The notes: generated from the letters alone by a model not told the origin. Positions 10,151-19,565 are shown, numbered from the stretch's first letter. The stretch: DNA of 64,000 bases from Clostridium ganghwense (GCF_026735165.1 NZ_JAPQES010000005.1:284170-348169); one strand, 5' to 3'. Numbers and translations are program-made.

Positions 10151-10179
10151 ACTTTAACATACCACAATACTACTGTCAA
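10151..10179 (-). promoter_or_regulatory. Candidate sigma-A promoter of the APC permease
   Basis: On the minus strand a TTGACA (10179-10174), a 17-bp spacer and a TAAAGT (10156-10151) lie about 40 bases before the permease start. Confidence 0.6.
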
Positions 10180-10242
10180 TAAAAATCCTTATCTATGCAT
10201 AAATATTCTTTTTATTTTTTGGAAATTTTTTGAATAAATTTC

Positions 10243-10271
10243 TTGTGTACAACACCTTATTGCTATATAAT
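10243..10271 (+). promoter_or_regulatory. Sigma-A promoter of nrdJ
   Basis: -35 TTGTGT (10243-10248), 17-bp spacer, perfect -10 TATAAT (10266-10271). The -10 box runs into the first NrdR box, so repressor binding would block polymerase. Confidence 0.7.
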
Positions 10272-10316
10272 ACTATATATAGTGTTTTTAGTTTTTTTTA
10301 TCACTATATATAGTAT
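10270..10316 (+). promoter_or_regulatory. Tandem NrdR boxes
   Basis: Two 16-bp sites close to the NrdR consensus acacWATATATWgtgt: ATACTATATATAGTGT (10270-10285) and TCACTATATATAGTAT (10301-10316). They are 31 bp apart centre to centre, about three helical turns, the spacing known for NrdR pairs. They cover the -10 and the start of the transcript and end 6 bases before the ribosome site, predicting repression by NrdR-(d)ATP. The nrdR gene is not in the window. Confidence 0.85.
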
Positions 10317-10335
10317 TATGTACAGGAGGATTTAT

Positions 10336-13308
10336 ATGAATTCTATAAAAAGTATCTTCAAAAGATATTATACTAAAGAGTTAGAAAAAGATAGTTCTAA
10401 AACTGTTTATGATTTATTTAATTGGAAAAAAGTTAATGTAATACTAAAAGACTATAAAACTAATAAAGTACTTGTGGATATGAAAAATTTAGAATTTCCC
10501 GAAAGTTATTCTCAAAATGCTTGTGATATTATAGCCTCAAAATATTTTAGGAAATCAGGAGTACCAAACAATGTAGGATATGAAAATAGCATGAAAATGG
10601 TTGCCCATAGACTAGTGAATTTTTGGCTTCAAGCTTTAAGAGATGAAAAGTTGATACAAACTAAAGAAGATGCAAAAATTTTTTATGATGAAATGGTATA
10701 TGGACTTCTAAATCAAATGTATGCTCCAAACTCTCCTCAATGGTTTAATACTGGTCTTGCCCTTTCCTACAACATAAAAGGTTCTAAACAAGGCAGCTAT
10801 TATTTCGATGAGAAGGAGAAAAAAGTGGTAGAAAGTGATGATAGTTACTCTAGAACTCAGGCATCAGCATGTTTTATTCTTTCTATTCAAGATAAACTTT
10901 TAGGTGATCATTCTATTTCTGAACAATATGTCACAGAAACAAAACTATTCAAAGGTGGCTCTGGCACTGGAACAAACTTTTCTACTATAAGAGCTATTGG
11001 TGAACCTCTTTCAGGTGGTGGAGTATCTTCAGGGCTTATGAGTTTCTTAAAAGGACTTGATAGAAATGCAGGAGCTATTAAATCAGGCGGAACTACAAGG
11101 AGAGCTGCAAAAATGTTGTGTCTCGATATTGATCATCCTGAAATAATGGATTTTATAACGTGGAAAGCTAAGGAGGAAAACAAGGTAAGAAACCTTGGTA
11201 AGATGGGGTACGACACAAGTTTTGAAGGAGAAGCCTATGAAACTGTATCGGGTCAAAATGGAAACAATTCAGTAAGATTTTCTGATGAATTCATGAAAAA
11301 AGTAGAAAATCTGAATATTAATCCCAATGAAACTATTGAGCTTAAAGGTAGAGTTAGCAATAATATAAATAAATCTATAAAGGTTTCAAAATTATGGAAT
11401 ACATTTAATGAAGCTGCTTGGGAATGTGCTGATCCTGCACCTCAATTTGATGATATATTCAACACTTGGCATACCTGTCCATGTGGTGAAGATGGAAATT
11501 TCAATACTTCTCACAACAGAATAAACTCTACAAATCCCTGTGGTGAATATGCATTTTTAGATGATACTTCATGTAATTTAGCATCTATTAATATATATAA
11601 ATTTTTTGACATAAACACAAAAGAATTTGATGTAGATGGCTATCTCCATATAATTGGTTTAATTCAACTTGCCTTAGAGGCTTCAATACATTGGGGACAA
11701 TTTCCTACTGAAGATATAGCTAGAAAAACCTATTTATTTAGAACTACAGGCTTAGGGATTTCTAATCTTGCCTCACTATTAATGTCAATTGGGTATCCTT
11801 ATGATTCAGAACATGCAAGAAATCTAGTATCTGCTTTAGTTGGAATATTAACAGGATACTCATATTATATTTCATCATTGATGGCTGCTGAAATAGGTTG
11901 TTTTCCTAAATACGAAATTAACAAAGAACATATGCTAAGAGTAATACGAAACCATGCACGAACAGCTGGTGCTGATAATACTTCATATGAAAATTTAAAT
12001 TATGAGCCAGTAATAATAAATCATAACTTGCTTGAAATTAATAAATTTGATAAATTAAGTAATACCCTTAAAGAAGTATGGGATAAAGCATTAAAATCTG
12101 GTAAAGATTACGGTTATAGAAATGCTCAAGTATCTGTTATTGCTCCAACTGGTACTATTTCTTTAGCTATGGACTGTGGTGCAACCTCAATAGAACCTTT
12201 CTTCAGTCATGTAACTTATAAAAAACTATCTGGAGGAAGCTTCATGACTATAGTTAATCCTGTTTTAGAGGTCTCACTGCAAAATTTAGGTTACTCTAAT
12301 GAAGAAATTAAAGATATTGTAGAATATATTATGAGAAAAGAAACTATCACTGAAAATGGTTTTGAATATGAAAAAATAATAGATGGAAAAATTGAAGGAG
12401 CTCCACATCTAAAAAAAGAACATTTGGCTATCTTTGATACAGCAAATAGATGTGGCAGCGGCATGAGATTTATCTCTCCAATGGGCCATGTTAAACTAGT
12501 TGCTTCTATTACTCCACTTATCTCTGGAGCTGTATCAAAAACTGTAAATCTACCTAAATCTGCTACTGTAGAAGACTTTAAAAATGTAGTACTCTCCTCT
12601 TGGAAACTCGGAGTTAAAGGTATATCTTTATATAGAGATTCCTCAAAAGTAAGTCAACCACTTAATATAAGTCTGGCTGAAGACCAAAAAACTCAGTTAG
12701 AAGATTTAACTTATAATGAACTTTTACAAAACGCAAAAGAACTTCAAGCTAAACATCATTATTCAAGACGTGATAAACTTATAGGAATTCGACGTGGTAC
12801 TACACATCCTGCTCAAATAGAAGATGTTAAAATTTATACAACAGTTAATAGGAATGATAAAGGAGAAATATCAGAAATATATATAACTACTGATAGAGAA
12901 GGAACTATAATTACAGGACTTTTAAACTCACTTTCCAAATCTATCTCGGTTATGCTTCAATATCACGTACCACCAGAAGATATATCAAAAATGCTTAGAG
13001 GACAAAAATATGAACCCTACGGTTTTGTGAAAAAACATCCTTTTATAAAATCTGTTACTTCAATTTCAGATTTAATAAGTAAAATAATTGATATAGAATT
13101 AGATGATTTTTCAAGATGTCAAATTAAACCTGATAAATATAATCATATTAATGAAAGTATTGCTATTGATTCACCACCACAATCACAAAAAACTATAGGC
13201 GAACGTTTATATGATAGTATATGTCCTACTTGTTCAAGTACAAGAATGGTAAGAAACGGTACATGTAAAATATGTTTAGATTGCGGATCAACTACTGGAT
13301 GCAGTTAA
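10336..13308 (+). CDS. nrdJ: Adenosylcobalamin-dependent (class II) ribonucleotide reductase
   Basis: 990-residue vitamin B12-dependent reductase that makes deoxyribonucleotides without oxygen. Family features: GGSGTGTNFSTIRA near residue 215, the active-site NPCGE followed by the CNLASINIY strand near 400-415, the APTGTISL loop near 605, and a C-terminal zinc-ribbon-like cysteine cluster (CPTC...CKICLDCG). Start is the ATG at 10336 behind AGGAGG; the frame extends 31 codons upstream, but those codons cover the promoter and operator. Class II enzymes suit anaerobes with a B12 supply. Two NrdR boxes predict control by deoxynucleotide levels. Confidence 0.93.
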   Translation: MNSIKSIFKRYYTKELEKDSSKTVYDLFNWKKVNVILKDYKTNKVLVDMKNLEFPESYSQNACDIIASKYFRKSGVPNNVGYENSMKMVAHRLVNFWLQALRDEKLIQTKEDAKIFYDEMVYGLLNQMYAPNSPQWFNTGLALSYNIKGSKQGSYYFDEKEKKVVESDDSYSRTQASACFILSIQDKLLGDHSISEQYVTETKLFKGGSGTGTNFSTIRAIGEPLSGGGVSSGLMSFLKGLDRNAGAIKSGGTTRRAAKMLCLDIDHPEIMDFITWKAKEENKVRNLGKMGYDTSFEGEAYETVSGQNGNNSVRFSDEFMKKVENLNINPNETIELKGRVSNNINKSIKVSKLWNTFNEAAWECADPAPQFDDIFNTWHTCPCGEDGNFNTSHNRINSTNPCGEYAFLDDTSCNLASINIYKFFDINTKEFDVDGYLHIIGLIQLALEASIHWGQFPTEDIARKTYLFRTTGLGISNLASLLMSIGYPYDSEHARNLVSALVGILTGYSYYISSLMAAEIGCFPKYEINKEHMLRVIRNHARTAGADNTSYENLNYEPVIINHNLLEINKFDKLSNTLKEVWDKALKSGKDYGYRNAQVSVIAPTGTISLAMDCGATSIEPFFSHVTYKKLSGGSFMTIVNPVLEVSLQNLGYSNEEIKDIVEYIMRKETITENGFEYEKIIDGKIEGAPHLKKEHLAIFDTANRCGSGMRFISPMGHVKLVASITPLISGAVSKTVNLPKSATVEDFKNVVLSSWKLGVKGISLYRDSSKVSQPLNISLAEDQKTQLEDLTYNELLQNAKELQAKHHYSRRDKLIGIRRGTTHPAQIEDVKIYTTVNRNDKGEISEIYITTDREGTIITGLLNSLSKSISVMLQYHVPPEDISKMLRGQKYEPYGFVKKHPFIKSVTSISDLISKIIDIELDDFSRCQIKPDKYNHINESIAIDSPPQSQKTIGERLYDSICPTCSSTRMVRNGTCKICLDCGSTTGCS

Positions 13309-13311
13309 CAC

Positions 13312-13364
13312 AAAAATAGTAATAACCCCAAACTTAAATTAGGTTTGGGGTTATTACTATTTTT
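13312..13364. terminator. Strong bidirectional terminator between nrdJ and 4hbD
   Basis: A perfect stem of about 21 bp (AAAAATAGTAATAACCCC... to ...GGGGTTATTACTATTTTT) bounded by A- and T-tracts, lying between two convergent genes. Confidence 0.9.
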
Positions 13365-14478
13365 AAAATAAATTTTCATATATACTAAAGATTTCTTCTT
13401 CTGAAAGTGAAACATAGTTATTTACAAGTAATCTTTGTTGATTTTCAATTACGCTCTTTGCAAATGCTCTCTTTTCTTCTTCTTTCATTCCATATTCTCT
13501 TAAAGGTTTTACTGAAAGTAATTTATCTAATATGCTTGTTATTTCATCATATACATCTTCTTGGTCTACTTTTAATATTCCAGCTAATATCTTATTTAAC
13601 TCTTTAATTTTTCCTTCAGGATTTTTTCTTTGATAATTCTTAAACACTTCTGTAAAGAATAAGTAGTTAGCTTCACCATGAGGAACATGATAAATTCCGC
13701 TTATTGGATAAGAAATAGCATGTACTGCACCTACTCCTGTATTTCCAAAAGCTATTCCAGCATAGTTACTAGCTACAACAAAATCTTCTATTATTTGTGT
13801 TCTGTAGTCTCTTCCATGTTCAAGAATTTGTTTATATCCACTTAATATTAATTCCATAGCTTTTACTCCAAACATTTCTGTAACTGGATTTGATTTTGGT
13901 GAAACATATGATTCAACAGCATGAACTAATGCATCTATAGAACTTGTAACAAAGAATGAATATGGTAATCCTTTTACAAGTTCTGGTATTAATACAGCAT
14001 AATCAGCATATAGCTCATCTACTGCTAATCCCATTTTTGTTTTCTTTGCTTTTATTGATGTCATAGATATATTTGTTACTTCACTTCCTGTTCCACAAGT
14101 TGTAGGAATAATAATAAGTTCTTTTTCTTTTATAAGAGGAACTCTTTTTTCAAACAATTCTAGTACATCTTTTGCATCTTTTAATACAAATAATTTTGCT
14201 ATATCTACTACTGATCCTCCCCCTACAGCAATAATTCTATTGAATTCTAACTTGTTTACATCCTCAAAAATAGCATTTATCATCTCATCTGATGGTTCCC
14301 CTGTACCATATTTTTCTTGGAATAAAACTTCTGCTTCTAAATTAAGCTGCTTTATAAACTCTTGATAAATAAATTCATGAGTAAATAACAAATCACCTTT
14401 ACCTATTTTAAATTCTTCTGCAAATTCTTTAAATGAATCAAATTTGTAAACATCTGGCTGTAATTTTAATAATCTCAT
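13363..14478 (-). CDS. 4hbD: 4-hydroxybutyrate dehydrogenase (copy 1)
   Basis: 371-residue iron-containing (group III) alcohol dehydrogenase that interconverts succinate semialdehyde and 4-hydroxybutyrate with NAD(H). Sequence closely follows C. kluyveri 4HbD, including MRLLKLQPDVYKFD, AVGGGSVVDIAK (nucleotide binding, about 95-106), PTTCGTGSEVTN (about 138-149), and metal-binding histidines in VHAVES, HAISYP and HVPHGEAN. It follows abfD copy 1 and cat2 copy 1 on the same strand, but two hairpins separate it from cat2, so it may be expressed partly on its own. A second, diverged copy sits at 23857-24975. Ribosome site AAGGGGGAT. Confidence 0.93.
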   Translation of the reverse strand: MRLLKLQPDVYKFDSFKEFAEEFKIGKGDLLFTHEFIYQEFIKQLNLEAEVLFQEKYGTGEPSDEMINAIFEDVNKLEFNRIIAVGGGSVVDIAKLFVLKDAKDVLELFEKRVPLIKEKELIIIPTTCGTGSEVTNISMTSIKAKKTKMGLAVDELYADYAVLIPELVKGLPYSFFVTSSIDALVHAVESYVSPKSNPVTEMFGVKAMELILSGYKQILEHGRDYRTQIIEDFVVASNYAGIAFGNTGVGAVHAISYPISGIYHVPHGEANYLFFTEVFKNYQRKNPEGKIKELNKILAGILKVDQEDVYDEITSILDKLLSVKPLREYGMKEEEKRAFAKSVIENQQRLLVNNYVSLSEEEIFSIYENLF

Positions 14479-14542
14479 AACTAAATCCCCCTTGTAAAAT
14501 TATAAATTTCAAATATATGTTAACCTTTTAACAATATCCCTC

Positions 14543-14583
14543 AAAAAAAAGAAGTTATTATTTTTATTATAATTAACTTCTTT
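14543..14583 (-). terminator. Hairpin with long U-tract upstream of 4hbD copy 1
   Basis: On the minus strand AAAGAAGTTA pairs with TAACTTCTTT across a 17-base loop and is followed by eight T. It lies 65 bases before 4hbD and after the hairpin at 14672-14700, giving tandem stops for the cat2 transcript or an attenuator ahead of 4hbD. Confidence 0.65.
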
Positions 14584-14671
14584 GCATTATGCATATTTTA
14601 CCATATTTGATTTTATTTTTCAATTTATTTTACATTAATTTCTAATTTTCTTTATTTATTTTGTATATTAA

Positions 14672-14700
14672 AAGTGGAATACAAACTTTGTATTCCACTT
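14672..14700 (-). terminator. Hairpin after cat2 copy 1
   Basis: Perfect 14-bp stem AAGTGGAATACAAA / TTTGTATTCCACTT with a one-base centre, 29 bases past the cat2 stop. The following T-run is short, so it may be leaky. Confidence 0.7.
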
Positions 14701-14728
14701 AATTATGCTGTTACCTTATTTATATGTT

Positions 14729-16030
14729 CTAAAACTTACATTTGAATTTTTCTTCAAATTGTTTTACAAGTTCTTCTCTGAAATTTGGATGAGCAATATT
14801 TATTAGTTCTCTTGCTCTATCTTTTAATGTTTTACCTTTAAGTTGAGCAATTCCATATTCTGTAATAATGTAATCTACATCATTTCTTGTTGTTGTAACT
14901 ACCGCACCTTCGTCTAATTGAAGAACAATTCTTGATACTTTTCCTCTTGCTGCTGTTGAAGGCATTGCTATTATTGACTTACCATCCTTGCACATAGTTG
15001 CTCCTCTTACGAAGTCTACTTGTCCTCCAACTCCACTAATTTGCTTGCTTCCTACACTCTCTGAGCACACTTGACCCATTAAGTCAACTTGAACACATGA
15101 GTTTATTGAAATTAATTTATTGTTTTGAGAAATAACTACAGGATCATTTACATAATCAACTGGATGCATTTCTACCGTTGGGTTGTTATTTACGAAATCA
15201 TAAAGTCTCTTTGTTCCCATAAGGAATGTTACTATCATTTTCCCTGGATTTAATGTCTTATTCTTATTTGTTATAACTCCAGCTTCAACAAGCTCAACAA
15301 CACCATCAGATATCATTTCTGAATGTATTCCTAAATCCTTCTTATCCTTTAGGAATAAAAGTACTGCATCTGGAATAGCTCCAATTCCTAATTGTAGTGT
15401 AGAACCATCTTCTACTAATGATGCACAATGTTCTCCTATAGCTTTTTCAACATCACCTATTTTAGGTGGTTGTAATTCTATTATTGGATGTGAAGATTCT
15501 ACTACGTAATCTATTTCCGAAACATGGATGAATGAATTCCCCATTGTTCTTGGCATTTGATCATTTACTTCTGCTATTACTATTTTTGCACACTCAGCTC
15601 CTGGTTTTGTATAATCTATTGATACACCTAAACTGCAGTTACCATGTTCATCTGGAGCACTTACTTGTACAAGAGCTACATCTATGGGCATATATCCTTG
15701 TTTGAATAACTTTGGTACTTCATGGAAGAAACATGTTGTAAAATCTGCTCTTCCTGCATTAACTGCTTCTCTTGTACTTCCTCCTACAAAAATAGCATTG
15801 TGACGGAAATGCTTTTCCATTCCTGGTTTTGCATATTCAGCACCACTCATAGCTACCATATGAACAATTTCAACGTCAGTATAATTTTCTTTGTTTTCTA
15901 ACATAGCATTTATAAGTGTTATTGGCTCTGCACACGCATGACCTGTTACTACCCTGTTACCTGACTTTATTTTTGATACAGCTTCTTCAGCAGTAACTAT
16001 TTTACTTTTATAAAGTTCTCTCCAATTCAT
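14729..16030 (-). CDS. cat2: 4-hydroxybutyrate CoA-transferase (copy 1)
   Basis: 433-residue CoA-transferase that moves CoA from acetyl- or butyryl-CoA onto 4-hydroxybutyrate. It matches the AbfT/Cat2 family along its length. The catalytic glutamate of the family lies in GIHSEMISDG and is E238 here, the number known for the C. aminobutyricum enzyme. The oxyanion/CoA loops QLGIGAIPDAVL (213-224) and SGVGGQVDFVRGA are present. It lies 100 bases after abfD copy 1 across a conserved hairpin, so the two form an abfD-cat2 unit. Roughly 90% identical to copy 2 at 19566-20867 by eye. Ribosome site AAAGGAGG. Confidence 0.94.
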   Translation of the reverse strand: MNWRELYKSKIVTAEEAVSKIKSGNRVVTGHACAEPITLINAMLENKENYTDVEIVHMVAMSGAEYAKPGMEKHFRHNAIFVGGSTREAVNAGRADFTTCFFHEVPKLFKQGYMPIDVALVQVSAPDEHGNCSLGVSIDYTKPGAECAKIVIAEVNDQMPRTMGNSFIHVSEIDYVVESSHPIIELQPPKIGDVEKAIGEHCASLVEDGSTLQLGIGAIPDAVLLFLKDKKDLGIHSEMISDGVVELVEAGVITNKNKTLNPGKMIVTFLMGTKRLYDFVNNNPTVEMHPVDYVNDPVVISQNNKLISINSCVQVDLMGQVCSESVGSKQISGVGGQVDFVRGATMCKDGKSIIAMPSTAARGKVSRIVLQLDEGAVVTTTRNDVDYIITEYGIAQLKGKTLKDRARELINIAHPNFREELVKQFEEKFKCKF

Positions 16031-16081
16031 TAATTTTTCCTCCTTTGTTATATGATCTATAAATAAATTATATCTATTTTA

Positions 16082-16109
16082 TAAAAGGGTGATTTTAAAC
16101 CACCCTTTT
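16082..16109 (-). repeat. Hairpin between abfD copy 1 and cat2 copy 1
   Basis: AAAAGGGTG pairs with CACCCTTTT around a ten-base loop. Hairpins with the same GGTGG/CCACC core follow abfD copies 2 and 3. No U-tract fits a full stop, so attenuation or mRNA stabilisation is more likely. Confidence 0.7.
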
Positions 16110-16130
16110 GAATACATATATTTGTTTAAT

Positions 16131-17585
16131 TTATTCTTCTATTCTAGCAATTGCTTTAGCAAGCTTTTTCTTATGAGCTAAGTTTCCTTGTCTTGCTATC
16201 ATAATTCTTTGAGCTTGTGGTGATCCTGCTCCATGCATTGATTCTGTTCTGTAACCAACTGCTGCTGTTCCTAAAGTTAAGTTTTCTATTAATCTTAAAA
16301 CTCTCATACGATTTTCTGTAGACACTGATGCAACACCTACTAGATATTTATCTACATAATGTCCTATTTTTTCATCTCTGAAGTCTTTTTCTGCTGGCAT
16401 TGTTACCATTAATCCACCAGCTATATCTTCAGCAAGTCTTGCTATTTCATATGGGAATCTTGTAACATTCTGTTTACATACATTTGCAAGTAATAAATCT
16501 ATTAAGTAGTTTCCTGATTCTGTTTTATGTCCTTCTGCTGAACATGCTATTCCGCAAGCATATAAAGTTTCATTTAAGTGAGTCATTTCTATTAATTTAT
16601 CTTTTAAGTGTGATGCTCTTGCAGCTCCATTGTAATCTGCTGCTAATGCAGAAGCTCCTATTAATACATCACCAACTCCAACTTTACATCCGCCGTAGCT
16701 TTGTCTGTGATATCCTGCAAATCTTTCAACAAGCATTCCTGCAAATTCTGTTTCTCCATCTAAGAAGATTCTTTCATTTGGTACGAATACATCGTCGAAT
16801 ACAACTAAAGCTTCTTGTCCACCAAAGTTGTAGTTACCTACATCTATGTCTGCTCCTTCTTCGCTCTTTCTTGTATCACAAGATTGACGTCCCATTATGA
16901 TAACTATTCCTTCAGTATCTGTTGGAACTGAGAAAGATATAGCATAATCTTTATCTTCTGGTCTCATAGCTATAGTAGGCATTACTAAGATTTCATGTGA
17001 GTTAGTTATACCTGTTTGGTGAGCTTTAGCTCCTCTAACTACAACACCATCTTCTCTTCTTTCTACAACACGAAGATATAAATCTGGATCTGCTTGTTTG
17101 CTTGGTGATAATCCTCTATCTCCTTTTGGATCAGTCATAGCTCCATCTACTGTTAAGTCATTAGCTTGTACATACTCTAAGAATTTCTTAAATCTTTCAT
17201 GATAGTTTGTACCATAAGCTTTGTCTATTTCGTAAGTTGTGCTGTATTCAGAGTTGAATGCATCCATACCAACACATCTTTGGAAACAAGCTGCTGTTTT
17301 TTGTCCAAGTAATCTTTGCATTTTTACTTTTTTAACTAAATCCTCAGTGTTTTGATGAATGTTTGTGAAACGATTAACTTTTTCTCCACTTAAGTGTGAA
17401 GTTGCTGTCATTAAATCTTCATATTCTTCCATTTCAGCTAAATCATAAGTCATCTTAACTGAGTTAAGTGATGGACGAAGTATTGGATGGTCTACCACGT
17501 TTTCTATTTTTTCTCCAAACATATAAACATTTAGATTAAGTTTTCTAAGACTTTCTACATATTGTTCTCCTGTCATTAGTGCCAC
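16131..17585 (-). CDS. abfD: 4-hydroxybutyryl-CoA dehydratase / vinylacetyl-CoA isomerase (copy 1)
   Basis: Radical [4Fe-4S]/FAD dehydratase converting 4-hydroxybutyryl-CoA to crotonyl-CoA, the key step to butyrate. 484 residues, like C. aminobutyricum AbfD. The four cluster ligands are in place at C100, C104, H293 and C300 (AACFQRCVG and YHRQSYGGCK), one higher than in that enzyme. The frame opens at an ATG at 17603, but the AAGGGA ribosome site best serves a GTG at 17585, the codon that is ATG in copies 2 and 3; all three then have the same length. Driven by a sigma-54 promoter. From 16131 to about 17524 it is almost base-for-base identical to copy 3 (30759-32213). Confidence 0.95.
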   Translation of the reverse strand: MALMTGEQYVESLRKLNLNVYMFGEKIENVVDHPILRPSLNSVKMTYDLAEMEEYEDLMTATSHLSGEKVNRFTNIHQNTEDLVKKVKMQRLLGQKTAACFQRCVGMDAFNSEYSTTYEIDKAYGTNYHERFKKFLEYVQANDLTVDGAMTDPKGDRGLSPSKQADPDLYLRVVERREDGVVVRGAKAHQTGITNSHEILVMPTIAMRPEDKDYAISFSVPTDTEGIVIIMGRQSCDTRKSEEGADIDVGNYNFGGQEALVVFDDVFVPNERIFLDGETEFAGMLVERFAGYHRQSYGGCKVGVGDVLIGASALAADYNGAARASHLKDKLIEMTHLNETLYACGIACSAEGHKTESGNYLIDLLLANVCKQNVTRFPYEIARLAEDIAGGLMVTMPAEKDFRDEKIGHYVDKYLVGVASVSTENRMRVLRLIENLTLGTAAVGYRTESMHGAGSPQAQRIMIARQGNLAHKKKLAKAIARIEE

Positions 17586-17628
17586 TTTTACCATTCCCTT
17601 CATAATAGGTTTCTCTTTTTCATTTCAA

Positions 17629-17645
17629 GCAAAAATCATGCCAAT
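17629..17645 (-). promoter_or_regulatory. Sigma-54 promoter of abfD copy 1
   Basis: Minus strand reads TTGGCATGATTTTTGC: GG (-24) at 17642-17641 and GC (-12) at 17630-17629, exactly 12 bp apart as RpoN requires. It lies about 45 bases before the start codon. Confidence 0.9.
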
Positions 17646-17800
17646 TCATCATTATTTTAAACAATGTATAAATTATTAGTGATTTTTCTATAATACCTAA
17701 AATTTTGATAATTTTCTCTTAGATTCTATGTTTATTTTTTAACATATATTAATTATACCAAAATTATCTTCAAGTAAAAACCTTAAAATTAATAAATTTC

Positions 17801-17914
17801 ATTGCATTTATGCAACAATTTTTGATATTTTTCGCAGTTTTTCTTGTAACCTCCAGTAATATGTAAAATAGCAATAATTTATTGCAAAAATACAACACAT
17901 TGCGAATTTGCAAC
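17801..17914. promoter_or_regulatory. Enhancer (UAS) array upstream of abfD copy 1
   Basis: Three 16-bp inverted repeats of form RTTGC-N6-GCAAY: ATTGCATTTATGCAAC (17801-17816), ATTGCAAAAATACAAC (17881-17896) and ATTGCGAATTTGCAAC (17899-17914). The last two start 18 bp apart. They lie 160-270 bp upstream of the sigma-54 promoter, the range used by enhancer-binding proteins. Matching arrays precede the other two abfD genes. Within the gap 17586-18042 I see nothing else apart from the promoter and the terminator at 17939. Confidence 0.85.
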
Positions 17915-17938
17915 AGATTGTAGAGTTATTTTTGTACA

Positions 17939-17974
17939 TTAATAAGCCCTATGTTTTAACATAGAGCTTATTAA
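17939..17974 (-). terminator. Terminator after the NCS2-like permease gene
   Basis: TTAATAAGC...CTATG pairs with CATAG...GCTTATTAA around a short loop, 69 bases past the permease stop. Confidence 0.7.
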
Positions 17975-18042
17975 TGATTTAAATTATAATTTCATACTAT
18001 ATTCTATTTTTATTATTCTTTTATTCTAATATTCATATAAAC

Positions 18043-19431
18043 CTATTCCACCTCTGCAGCGGTTTGTTCTAACCCTTCTGGTTGTTCAAAAATGTAATTG
18101 TCATATTGTGGTTTATTTCCTAATTGTATTAATACACAAAGTACTATTCCTGCTGCAAGTCCCCAAGCTGCTCCTCTAGTTGCAAGAACTGCAGCCATAA
18201 TACCTGCAATACCTAAATCATTAAATGTACGTGCCTTCATAACTCCTACTCTTACCGAAACATATCCTTGAATAAGCATTGTACAAGCAAGAGCAATTCC
18301 TAAAATTGGTTTACAAAGCGTAACTATTGGTAATAAAAGATATCCTGTTAATGTTCCAAAACGGAAAGAGGCTGCACCACCATTTATACTATCCATAGCC
18401 TCTCTTCCTTTTTTGTATCTTTCACATATAACAACTTGCATAGCTGCCCAAAGCGGTCCACACATAGTTAAGTCTGGTCCTATAATTGACATAATAGAAT
18501 TACGTAATCCAAAAATAAGATGAGTTCTATTTGCATTATAGTCTATTTTTTCATCCGGTCTTGATTTTGAAGCATCTTCAATCAAAGCACTAGCCTGAAT
18601 CATATCTCCAAATAGCACTATATATGCTGATAGTACCATAGGAATTGACTTTATAAACATACTTACTGGTGGAAATCCTATTCCAAATATAGTCCATTCT
18701 TTCCATAATGTAATAAAATCTGGCTTTGTTATACCCCATTGAACATTAGGCCAAGGTGTTTCCCCTATTAACGGAGCAACTATAACAGCTAATAAAATAA
18801 CTGGCAAAATACCTAAATCTGATACTATCCTTAAAAATTTATTATTGGATCTTATGCTCTTAAAATGATTAGAAAATAATAGGTAAAATCCTAAACCTAC
18901 ACAAATAATAATTGATATAGGAAACTTATCAAAACGTGCCCCTTTAACAAATATAACATTTATTGCTGCAATTCCTGCCCCTAATATAATACCTGACTGC
19001 ATAGCATTAGGAACTATTGAAACCATTTTTTTACCTAACCCTGTAATGCCTAAAAATATTGCTAAAATACCTAATAATAACTCAAATGCAATTAAAGCAT
19101 GCATTCTTTCTACTCCAACTGGAAATTGACTTATATGTAGCATAAGAAGTGGTATAGCTGGAGTAACCCATCCTGGAATTACTGGATCACCTAAAAATAC
19201 ATGTGCACAATAAAATACACCATTTAAAAGCACTATAGCCATAGCTATTTCAAAAGGCATTCCAAGATATTCTTGCAGCATAGGAATAGCTCCTAAACAA
19301 ACAGCACACATAAGTAATCCTTGCAGATAATCTGCCCATTCTATTTTATAGTGAACAAATGGAATACGAATTTTAAAAGGTCCTGCTGGTATATATGGTT
19401 GTTCTTTTCCATATTCTCTTTTAATAGCCAT
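18043..19431 (-). CDS. NCS2/SLC23-like permease, substrate unknown
   Basis: 462-residue membrane protein with about 12 helices. The layout and motifs fit the nucleobase-ascorbate (NCS2, SLC23) fold or its SLC26-like relatives: an N-terminal IPFVHYKIEWADYLQG, a GWVTPAIPLL segment in the third helix region, and a long central loop. The usual purine-permease motifs are not obvious, so xanthine or uracil should not be assumed. Its position, third in the unit abfD2-cat2-permease, suggests it carries an organic acid such as 4-hydroxybutyrate or crotonate; that is inference. Ribosome site AGGAGG. A hairpin separates it from cat2. Confidence 0.75.
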   Translation of the reverse strand: MAIKREYGKEQPYIPAGPFKIRIPFVHYKIEWADYLQGLLMCAVCLGAIPMLQEYLGMPFEIAMAIVLLNGVFYCAHVFLGDPVIPGWVTPAIPLLMLHISQFPVGVERMHALIAFELLLGILAIFLGITGLGKKMVSIVPNAMQSGIILGAGIAAINVIFVKGARFDKFPISIIICVGLGFYLLFSNHFKSIRSNNKFLRIVSDLGILPVILLAVIVAPLIGETPWPNVQWGITKPDFITLWKEWTIFGIGFPPVSMFIKSIPMVLSAYIVLFGDMIQASALIEDASKSRPDEKIDYNANRTHLIFGLRNSIMSIIGPDLTMCGPLWAAMQVVICERYKKGREAMDSINGGAASFRFGTLTGYLLLPIVTLCKPILGIALACTMLIQGYVSVRVGVMKARTFNDLGIAGIMAAVLATRGAAWGLAAGIVLCVLIQLGNKPQYDNYIFEQPEGLEQTAAEVE

Positions 19432-19471
19432 ACTTCTTCCTCCTACGTCTTTATTATTCTAGATTTAATAA

Positions 19472-19515
19472 GAGCAAATAAATGTCATATTCTATATCTG
19501 AGATTATATTTGCTC
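19472..19515 (-). repeat. Hairpin between cat2 copy 2 and the permease
   Basis: GAGCAAATA pairs with TATTTGCTC across a 26-base loop, followed on the minus strand by TTATT. A partial terminator or attenuator that would lower permease expression relative to abfD-cat2. Confidence 0.5.
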
Positions 19516-19565
19516 CTATATATTGTTAATAAATTAACATATACTAGTAAAAACTTTCATATAGC

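Noticed and set aside
10243..10335. N-terminal extension of NrdJ by 31 hydrophobic residues
   Set aside because: These codons cover the promoter and both NrdR boxes, and a strong ribosome site precedes the ATG at 10336.
16484..16900. 138-residue open frame antisense to abfD copy 1 (identical one at 31112-31528)
   Set aside because: It is the mirror of a conserved coding sequence, so its conservation between copies follows from AbfD identity. The translated sequence is leucine/histidine-rich low complexity and there is no ribosome site.
19472..19490. Sigma-54-like sequence before the NCS2-like permease
   Set aside because: The -24 element reads GA instead of GG and the spacing to GC is 11 rather than 12, so it fails the RpoN requirements.
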